DNA of 11,595 nt from Bacillota bacterium (lineage in GTDB: Bacteria > Bacillota > Clostridia > Christensenellales > Aristaeellaceae): contig JAEWTC010000134.1 in the NCBI GenBank assembly GCA_023459675.1, positions 1 to 11,595 of the forward strand, in the 5' to 3' direction. This document shows, in pieces, positions 6,266 to 11,595 of this stretch (position 1 is the first letter of the stretch; the number at the start of each line of letters is the position of its first letter). The position numbers were made by a program, and so were the translations under genes. The notes under the pieces were generated by a model, which was given only the letters and a program-made list of their open reading frames with translations, was not told where the DNA came from and did not search any database.

Positions 6266-7975
6266 ATGAAACCGGATCAGGGCGCCCCGGGGAAGCCTCC
6301 GCGCCGCAGCCATACGGCGCCTGTTCCCGGCATGCCCTACCGCCTGCATACCCAGCCGGACGACGGCGCTTCGCCGGACGTCGGGCGGGAGCCGGAGTTC
6401 ATCGAATCCGCGCCTATGGCCCGGCGTTTCGCCGTCATGGAACGCGCGTATAACCCCTGGGAGGAACAGGGCTGGGCGGGCGGCGGCGAAACGCCGTACG
6501 CCGCGCCTGCGGACGCACAGCTGCCGCCGGACGCCGGGCTTCCGCCGGAAGAGCGGTTCTTTTCGCCCATGCCCGAGCTGCGCCGCAAACCGCCCGATCC
6601 CTACGCCCCGCCCCACCCGCCGGATGCCGGAAACGCCGCGTATCCGCCGTATGCCGAGCCTTACGGGGAACCCTACGCCCAGCCGTACGCCCAGCCGTAC
6701 GGAGATCGGAATACCGCGCCGTACGCCGAGCCTTACGGAGAACCGTATGCCGAGCCTTACGGGGAACCGTATGCCGAGCCTTACAAAGAACCTTACGCCG
6801 AGCCTTACGGAGAACCGTATGCCGAGCCGTACGGGGAACCGTACGCCGAGCCTTACGAAGAACCGTACGCCGAGCCGTACGGGGAACCCTACCCGGAGGG
6901 CGACGAGCCCGCGGAGCCCGAGGCGCAGGCGCCTCCCGCGGCCCCGCCGCAGCCCGGCAAACGCCGCGCCGAACCCTGGCGCATCGCGGTGATCTTGAGC
7001 TGCATCGCCGGGCTTCTGTTCTGCGGGGTGGAAATCTTCCGCATCGCCCAAAGCGTTGCGGAAAGCGAGGCGGACATCCAGGCATACCGCGCCGTGTACC
7101 TGAAGGAAAACAACGTCGATTTTATGCGCGGCGCCGTGGCCGTGGCGCTGCGGCCGCCCGGGGAAACCTATCCGCCTACGCCGTCGCCCGTGCCGGTGCA
7201 AACGCCGTCGCCCACGCCGCGCATCCAGCAGAACGATCCGCTGATCGCGGCCATGAGCGCGGGCAGCATCAACCCGGATCAATCGGTGGCCCCGGGGGAG
7301 GCGACCCCCGCCCCCCGCAGCGCGCCCACCGGCTACCCGCTCAACCCCCTGCTCGTCATCCGGGACGATATCGCCGCCCTGCGGACCGAGAACGCGGATA
7401 TCGTGGGCCGCCTGAACATCGGCGGCGTGCTCAGCGAGCTGGTGGTGCAGCGCAACAACACCTACTATTTGAACCATAACGCCATGGGCGCTTACTCCGG
7501 CTACGGCGCGGTGTTTGCGGACGAGAACGTCGATTTCCGCGTGCCGCCGGAAAACATCGTGCTCTACGCGCGCACCGCCAACGAAGGCAAAACCTTCGCG
7601 CCGCTTGTCCAGTACGAAAGTCAGGGCATCGATTTTGCCGGCCCCCATGCGTTTTTCTCCTTCGATACCCTGTACGAGCAGGCGCGCTACGTGATCATCG
7701 CCGTTGTGAAAACGAGCGCGGACCCGGCCTCGGCCGACGCGCTATCCTATCGGCGCTTCACCTTCCTGACGGACGCCGAGATGCTCGCCTTCGCAAGGGA
7801 CGCCATGGAAATGAGCCTCTACAACTTCAATGTAAGCGTAGTCCCCACCGACCGCCTGCTGACCCTGATCACCCTGGCCGACGGCGGAGATTCCTCCGGC
7901 CTGGTCATCCTCTGCCGCATGCTTCGTGAAGGGGAGAGCGACGGCGTATTGCAGCAGGACGGCGCCGCTCCCTAA
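6266..7975 (+). CDS. Membrane-anchored class B sortase-like protein with catalytic residues lost (pseudo-sortase)
   Basis: 569 residues in four parts. Residues 1-237 are Pro/Ala/Gly-rich and include 84 residues of PYAE/PYGE repeats (128-211). One transmembrane helix (about 238-258) follows the basic KRR (232-234), so the N-terminus should be cytoplasmic. A Pro/Thr/Ser linker (300-358) leads to a class B sortase fold outside the membrane (about 366-556). Fold evidence includes ENADIVGRLNIGG (375-387), VVQRNNTYYLNHN (393-405), GAVFADE (414-420), FFSFDTLY (463-470) and DRLLTL (529-534). Active sortases have YGHN, TLSTC and a following Arg, and cleave LPXTG-like signals to attach proteins to the wall. 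Here these read YART (434-437; Arg436 for His), TLITL (533-537; Leu537 for Cys) and about Gly545 for Arg. It should thus not be a transpeptidase. A binding or scaffold role is inference. The frame is open and the domain well formed, which argues against a pseudogene. Confidence 0.85.
   Translation: MKPDQGAPGKPPRRSHTAPVPGMPYRLHTQPDDGASPDVGREPEFIESAPMARRFAVMERAYNPWEEQGWAGGGETPYAAPADAQLPPDAGLPPEERFFSPMPELRRKPPDPYAPPHPPDAGNAAYPPYAEPYGEPYAQPYAQPYGDRNTAPYAEPYGEPYAEPYGEPYAEPYKEPYAEPYGEPYAEPYGEPYAEPYEEPYAEPYGEPYPEGDEPAEPEAQAPPAAPPQPGKRRAEPWRIAVILSCIAGLLFCGVEIFRIAQSVAESEADIQAYRAVYLKENNVDFMRGAVAVALRPPGETYPPTPSPVPVQTPSPTPRIQQNDPLIAAMSAGSINPDQSVAPGEATPAPRSAPTGYPLNPLLVIRDDIAALRTENADIVGRLNIGGVLSELVVQRNNTYYLNHNAMGAYSGYGAVFADENVDFRVPPENIVLYARTANEGKTFAPLVQYESQGIDFAGPHAFFSFDTLYEQARYVIIAVVKTSADPASADALSYRRFTFLTDAEMLAFARDAMEMSLYNFNVSVVPTDRLLTLITLADGGDSSGLVILCRMLREGESDGVLQQDGAAP
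6647..6898 (+). repeat. Coding tandem repeat, 12-bp units encoding PYAE/PYGE
   Basis: Twenty-one tetrapeptide steps, one of them degenerate (RNTA, residues 148-151), mostly alternating PYAE and PYGE, so the higher-order unit is 24 bp. Variants are PYAQ, PYGD, PYKE, PYEE and PYPE. Pro codons switch between CCG, CCT and CCC, Tyr between TAC and TAT, and Gly between GGA and GGG. The protein pattern is thus kept better than the DNA pattern. The segment is acidic and Tyr-rich, and should be disordered on the cytoplasmic side. Confidence 0.93.
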
Positions 7976-7985
7976 CCGCCCGCCG

Positions 7986-8004
7986 CCCGCGGTTTTTCCG
8001 CGGG
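7986..8004. other. Perfect 7-bp hairpin after the pseudo-sortase gene
   Basis: CCCGCGG (7986-7992) and CCGCGGG (7998-8004) enclose TTTTT. The T-run is in the loop, not after the stem, so this is not a standard intrinsic terminator. I see no promoter in the 92-base gap, so the DUF1015 gene may be read from the pseudo-sortase transcript with this hairpin as a processing or attenuation element. Confidence 0.35.
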
Positions 8005-8067
8005 AACAGGTGGGCCGCCCGGCGTGGCGAAACCTCATCACATCACCCTAAGGAGGCGAAAGAAACG

Positions 8068-9315
8068 ATGCAGGAAGCTTCGATATTTCCCGGAGAGCTG
8101 CTGCTGCCCGGCCCGCAGGTCAACCCCACCGCGTGGGCCTGCGTGGCCTGCGACCAGTATACGTCCCAGCCCGATTACTGGCGGGAGGCGGAAGCGCTGG
8201 TGGGCGATCACCCCAGCGCGCTGCGCCTGATTCTGCCGGAAATTTACTTAAACGATGCGGACGCCCGCATTCCGGCCATCCACGAAACCATGCGCGCGTA
8301 TCTTGCGGCGGGCGTTCTGCAACCGCGCGTCCGGCACGGCTACGTTCTGGTGGAGCGGTCCACGGGGCAGGGAACGCGGCTTGGGCTGGTAGCGCTTCTG
8401 GATCTGGAAACGTATGAGTTTACGCCGGGTACAGTAAAGCCCGTCCGGGCAACGGAGGGCACCATCCTGGAGCGCATCCCCCCGCGGCTTCAAATCCGCC
8501 GCGGCGCGCCGCTGGAGCTAAGCCATGTGCTGGTGCTCTATGACGACGCCCTGCATACCGTGACCGAGCCCCTGCACGACCGGCGGCAAAACCTGCAAAC
8601 CCTCTACGACTTTCCCCTGATGCTGGGCGGCGGGCACATCAAGGGCTACGCCGTGACCGAACAATCGGACCTGGACGCTGTTTCGCAGGCCCTCGGCAGC
8701 CTGCAAACGCAGGGCGGCATGCTGTTTGCCGTGGGCGACGGCAACCACAGCCTCGCCACCGCCAAGGCGTACTGGGAGGAAATAAAGAAAACCCTTCCGG
8801 CGGCGGCGCATGCAACGCATCCCGCTCGCTTTGCCATGGTAGAGCTCGAAAACATTCACAGCGAAGCGCTGGTGTTCGAGCCCATCCACCGCGTGCTCAC
8901 GGGGTTCGACGGCGACGATCTGCTTACCGACCTGCAAGCCTACGCCGTGGAGAAAGGCTGGGCGCTGGCCTCCGGCGGCAAGGGCCACCGGATTACGGTC
9001 GTATACGAGGGCAAGGAAGTCACCCTGAACGTAAGCGGCTCAGGAAGCGCCCTGGCCGTGGGCACCCTGCAAACCTTTCTGGACGCTTGGATGCGCGGCC
9101 GGCCGGGCGTGGCGCTGGACTATGTACACGGCGAGGAAACGGCGCGCACGCTTGCGCGGCAGGCGAACACCGTTGCATTTTTGCTGCCCGCTTTGCATAA
9201 AAACGAATTATTCCCCGCCGTGGAGCAATTGGGCATCCTCCCGCGCAAGACCTTTTCCATGGGCGAGGCCCACGAGAAGCGGTATTACGTGGAAGCCCGC
9301 AAAATTCAACCCTGA
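8068..9315 (+). CDS. DUF1015 family protein
   Basis: Soluble 415-residue protein of the DUF1015 family (PF06245), whose biochemical function is not established. Family hallmarks are CDQYTSQPDYW (28-38), the central VGDGNHSLATAKA (222-234), which matches the DGxH(S/R)xATA signature, and the C-terminal PRKTFSMGEA...KRYY (392-407). The length is normal for the family, and I see no signal peptide or membrane segment. In many Clostridia the family lies near serine biosynthesis genes (serC, serA), but neither is visible here. The ribosome site TAAGGAGG (8049-8056) fully complements the 16S tail but lies 11 nt from the ATG, slightly far. It is followed by a strong terminator, so it ends its transcription unit. 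Family assignment is firm; any function would be a guess. Confidence 0.9.
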   Translation: MQEASIFPGELLLPGPQVNPTAWACVACDQYTSQPDYWREAEALVGDHPSALRLILPEIYLNDADARIPAIHETMRAYLAAGVLQPRVRHGYVLVERSTGQGTRLGLVALLDLETYEFTPGTVKPVRATEGTILERIPPRLQIRRGAPLELSHVLVLYDDALHTVTEPLHDRRQNLQTLYDFPLMLGGGHIKGYAVTEQSDLDAVSQALGSLQTQGGMLFAVGDGNHSLATAKAYWEEIKKTLPAAAHATHPARFAMVELENIHSEALVFEPIHRVLTGFDGDDLLTDLQAYAVEKGWALASGGKGHRITVVYEGKEVTLNVSGSGSALAVGTLQTFLDAWMRGRPGVALDYVHGEETARTLARQANTVAFLLPALHKNELFPAVEQLGILPRKTFSMGEAHEKRYYVEARKIQP

Positions 9316-9327
9316 TGGCGCGCGGGG

Positions 9328-9362
9328 AAAACGGATCCGGCAAACGCGCCGGATCCGTTTTT
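9328..9362 (+). terminator. Rho-independent terminator after the DUF1015 gene
   Basis: Perfect 14-bp stem: AAAACGGATCCGGC (9328-9341) pairs with GCCGGATCCGTTTT (9348-9361) around loop AAACGC, with the T-run at 9358-9362. It starts 13 bases after the DUF1015 stop and separates that unit from the arginine operon. The A/T flanks are symmetric, so it could also act on the minus strand. Confidence 0.9.
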
Positions 9363-9427
9363 GCTTTCCTCCGCTTTCGAACGGGTGAAATTGGTGGAAT
9401 AATCGCCGGAACGGCCACGAAAAATCC

Positions 9428-9456
9428 TTGACAAAAACCGATTGTTCATACATAAT
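9428..9456 (+). promoter_or_regulatory. Promoter of the argG-argC operon
   Basis: TTGACA (9428-9433), a 17-nt spacer, then CATAAT (9451-9456), 5 of 6 consensus bases. Transcription should begin near 9463, inside the ARG-box-like site. The ribosome site is AGAGGGGG (9474-9481), 7 nt before the argG ATG. Confidence 0.82.
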
Positions 9457-9459
9457 ATT

Positions 9460-9473
9460 CGAATAATTATGCA
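9460..9473. promoter_or_regulatory. ARG box (ArgR/AhrC operator)
   Basis: CGAATAATTATGCA matches the ARG-box core pattern TGMATWWWWATKCA at 13 of 14 positions; only the first base differs. It covers the predicted start of argG transcription, so bound ArgR/AhrC with arginine would block the promoter. A poorer match (9 of 14) lies exactly 21 bp upstream at 9439-9452, the usual centre-to-centre distance of paired ARG boxes, and would cover the promoter spacer. The first site is well supported; the second is weak. Confidence 0.7.
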
Positions 9474-9488
9474 AGAGGGGGCATTGCA

Positions 9489-10718
9489 ATGGCGCAAAGG
9501 CCGGATGTCAAAAAAGTAGTTCTCGCCTATTCGGGCGGACTGGATACTTCCGTGATTATTCCGTGGCTCAAGGAGAATTACGGCGGCTGCGAAGTGGTTG
9601 CCGTATCGGCGGACGTGGGGCAGGGCGCGGAGCTGGACGGGCTTAATGAAAAAGCGCTGCGCACGGGCGCGAGCAAGCTGTACATCGAAGACCTCAAAGA
9701 GGAATTCATCACCGATTTTATCTACCCCACCATGAAGGCCGGGGCGGTGTACGAGGGCCAGTATTTGCTGGGCACCAGCTTCGCGCGCCCGATCATCGCC
9801 AAGCGCATCGTGGAAATCGCCCTGCAGGAAAATGCGGACGCCATCTGCCACGGCTGCACCGGCAAGGGCAACGATCAGGTGCGGTTCGAGCTTGCCATCA
9901 AGGCCTACGCGCCGGATATGAAGATCATCGCCCCGTGGCGCGAGTGGGAACTTAAAAGCCGCGAGGACGAAATCGCCTACGCCGAAGCCCGCAACATTCC
10001 GCTGAAAATCAACCGTGAAACCAACTATTCCAAGGATAAGAACCTCTGGCATCTCTCCCACGAGGGCATGGATCTGGAAAACCCGGCCAACGAGCCCAAG
10101 TACCAGAAGCCCGGCTTTCTGGAAATGTGCCTAAGCCCGGAGCAGGCGCCCGACCGCCCCACGTACGTGAAGATCTCTTTTGAAAAAGGCATTCCCGTGG
10201 CGGTGGACGGCGTAAAGCTTTCGCCCGTGCAGCTGATTGAAAAGCTGAACCAGCTGGGCGGCGCCAACGGCGTGGGCCTGGTGGACATGGTGGAAAACCG
10301 CCTCGTGGGCATGAAGAGCCGCGGCGTGTACGAAACCCCCGGCGGCACCATTCTCTACCGCGCGCACGAAGCGCTGGAAACCCTCTGCCTGGACCGGGAT
10401 ACCCAGCATTACAAGCAAGTCGTCGCCGCCCGCTTTGCGGAGCTGGTGTACTTCGGCCAGTGGTTCACGCCGCTGCGCGAAGCGCTTTCGGCGTTCGTGG
10501 ATCAAACGCAGACCTTCGTCACCGGCGACGTCACCCTGAAGCTCTACAAGGGAAACGTGATGCCCGCGGGCATCACAAGCCCCTACAGCCTCTATTCCGA
10601 GGAGATCGCTACCTTCAACGAGGACGAGGTCTATAACCAGAACGATTCGGCGGGCTTCATCGCGCTGTTCGGCCTGCCCTCCGTTGTCAGAGCCAAGATG
10701 CTCAAAAAGGGTCAATAA
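9489..10718 (+). CDS. argG: Argininosuccinate synthase
   Basis: Cytosolic enzyme that joins citrulline and aspartate with ATP to give argininosuccinate, AMP and pyrophosphate, the penultimate step of arginine synthesis. The N-type ATP pyrophosphatase loop AYSGGLDTS is at residues 13-21. Other family motifs are LGTSFARP (94-101), HGCTGKGNDQVRFE (121-134) and SKDKNLWHLSHEG (181-193), which line the citrulline, aspartate and ATP sites. At 409 residues it has the usual length and looks complete. The ATG at 9489 is supported by a good ribosome site 7 nt upstream. It is the first gene after a strong promoter with an ARG box, and argC follows after 3 bases, so the two are surely one transcript. Confidence 0.98.
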   Translation: MAQRPDVKKVVLAYSGGLDTSVIIPWLKENYGGCEVVAVSADVGQGAELDGLNEKALRTGASKLYIEDLKEEFITDFIYPTMKAGAVYEGQYLLGTSFARPIIAKRIVEIALQENADAICHGCTGKGNDQVRFELAIKAYAPDMKIIAPWREWELKSREDEIAYAEARNIPLKINRETNYSKDKNLWHLSHEGMDLENPANEPKYQKPGFLEMCLSPEQAPDRPTYVKISFEKGIPVAVDGVKLSPVQLIEKLNQLGGANGVGLVDMVENRLVGMKSRGVYETPGGTILYRAHEALETLCLDRDTQHYKQVVAARFAELVYFGQWFTPLREALSAFVDQTQTFVTGDVTLKLYKGNVMPAGITSPYSLYSEEIATFNEDEVYNQNDSAGFIALFGLPSVVRAKMLKKGQ

Positions 10719-10721
10719 GCG

Positions 10722-11595
10722 ATGGTTACGGTATTCGTCAACGGGTCGGGCGGCACGACGGGGCTGAGGATTCACCAGCGGCTTTCGCTGCGCTCCGACC
10801 TCCGGCTTTTAAGCCTGCCCGAGGAGGCCCGCAAGGATGCGGACGCCCAGGCCGCCTTGGCCCAGCAGGCGGACCTCACCGTGCTCTGCCTTCCGGACGA
10901 CGGGGCGCGCTCTTTCTTCGCGGCGCTGGGAAACGCGGACGTGAAGGTGTTGGACACGTCCACGGCCTTCCGTACGGACGCGCATTTCGCCTACGGCTTT
11001 CCCGAGCTCTCCAAGCGGCATGAGGAAGCCATCCGCACCTCCAACCGGGTTGCCAACACCGGCTGCCACGCCGCGGGGGCGATCGCGCTTTTATACCCGC
11101 TGCTCACGACCGGGGTCATCGCGCCCGATATGCCGCTTTCCATCAGCTCCATCACCGGCTATTCCGGCGGCGGCAAGCCGATGATCGCGGAATACGAAGC
11201 CGAGAACCGCCCCGAAGCCCTCAGCGCGCCCCGCGCCTACGCGGTTACCCAAAACCACAAGCATATCCCCGAAATCGTCAAGGTATGCGGGCTTCATGAG
11301 CCGCCCGTGTTCCAGCCGGTCGTCGCGGATTTTTACAACGGCATGCTCGTGTCCATCCCGCTGCACCCGCGGTTGATGGACAACCCACTGGAGGTGGACG
11401 GCCTGACGGCCCTGTACCGAGCGCATTACGAAGGCAAGACGATGATGCGGGTTTTGGACCCAAACCCGGAACCCACGCTTGCCGCCAACGCGCTCAAAGA
11501 CAGCGATGCGATGGAGATTTTTATGACCGGCGGCGGCGGGCGGATGATTGCCTGCGCGCGGTTTGACAATCTCGGCAAAGGCGCGTGCGGCATGG
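10722..11595 (+). CDS. argC: N-acetyl-gamma-glutamyl-phosphate reductase, type 2, 3' partial
   Basis: NADPH-dependent enzyme that reduces N-acetylglutamyl phosphate to the semialdehyde in the arginine pathway. I translated 291 residues from the ATG at 10722 to the window end with no stop; the family is about 310-315 long, so roughly the last 20-25 residues lie outside. The dinucleotide-binding loop NGSGGTTGL is at residues 7-15. The catalytic Cys115 is in NTGCHAAGAIALLYPL, the SGYSGGGK-like motif of type-2 enzymes is TGYSGGGKPMIAEYE (145-159), and HKHIPEI (179-185) holds the conserved His. The compact domain and these motifs fit the type-2 ArgC family rather than the ~345-residue type 1. The active loop reads NTGCHAAG where NPGCYPTG is usual. 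The gene starts 3 bases after the argG stop, with AAAGGG (10706-10711) inside argG as ribosome site, indicating coupled translation. Confidence 0.93.
   Translation, partial: MVTVFVNGSGGTTGLRIHQRLSLRSDLRLLSLPEEARKDADAQAALAQQADLTVLCLPDDGARSFFAALGNADVKVLDTSTAFRTDAHFAYGFPELSKRHEEAIRTSNRVANTGCHAAGAIALLYPLLTTGVIAPDMPLSISSITGYSGGGKPMIAEYEAENRPEALSAPRAYAVTQNHKHIPEIVKVCGLHEPPVFQPVVADFYNGMLVSIPLHPRLMDNPLEVDGLTALYRAHYEGKTMMRVLDPNPEPTLAANALKDSDAMEIFMTGGGGRMIACARFDNLGKGACGM

Noticed and set aside
6647..6898. Possible CRISPR array from regular short repeats
   Set aside because: Units are 12 or 24 bp, directly joined without unique spacers, and in frame with a coding sequence.
6053..7648. Long minus-strand open frame (531 codons) with VRLGIRF-type repeats
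   Set aside because: It is the antisense shadow of the pseudo-sortase gene; its repeats mirror the PYAE/PYGE repeat. It has no ribosome site and would run across the alaS promoter.
9332..9357. Repeated GGATCC sites as a restriction or recombination site
   Set aside because: They are simply the two arms of the intrinsic terminator stem after the DUF1015 gene.

Overview
The window is about 11.6 kb of GC-rich bacterial chromosome (I estimate near 60% GC by eye). It has strong Shine-Dalgarno sites, sigma-A-type promoters, a class B sortase-type membrane protein, a DUF1015 gene and an arginine operon with an ARG-box-like site. Together these suggest a high-GC member of the Clostridia (Bacillota), possibly a gut lineage such as Christensenellales or Oscillospirales. 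The lineage is inferred; there is no rRNA gene to anchor it. I see no tRNA, rRNA, insertion sequence or CRISPR array, and no gene-free stretch longer than about 210 bases.

Left part: a GntR/FCD-family regulator (+), cut by the window edge, converges on a three-gene minus-strand operon. The two meet at a strong bidirectional terminator (755-782). The operon reads leftward from a perfect consensus promoter (TTGACA, 17 nt, TATAAT) at 6099-6127. It encodes a short alanyl-tRNA synthetase without the usual C-terminal domains, a 702-residue fusion of a 12-helix MFS-like membrane domain with a PlsC-like acyltransferase domain, and an unrecognised polytopic membrane protein that may be GT-C-like. Gene gaps are only 13 and 15 bases, and the ribosome site of the second gene overlaps the stop codon of the synthetase.

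Middle: divergent from that operon is a 569-residue membrane protein. It has a long cytoplasmic tail of PYAE/PYGE tetrapeptide repeats, one transmembrane helix, a Pro/Thr-rich linker and an extracellular sortase-B-like domain. The three catalytic residues of sortases (His, Cys, Arg) all appear to be replaced, so I call it a pseudo-sortase. A DUF1015 protein of unknown function follows and ends at a strong intrinsic terminator.

Right part: an arginine biosynthesis operon begins with argG (argininosuccinate synthase) and a type-2 argC (N-acetyl-gamma-glutamyl-phosphate reductase), which runs off the window. Its promoter has a near-perfect ARG box over the probable transcription start, so repression by ArgR/AhrC with arginine is likely.

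The most unusual items are the inactive-looking sortase with its repeat tail, and the operon joining a minimal AlaRS to a membrane acyltransferase fusion whose catalytic HX4D motif reads HX4G.
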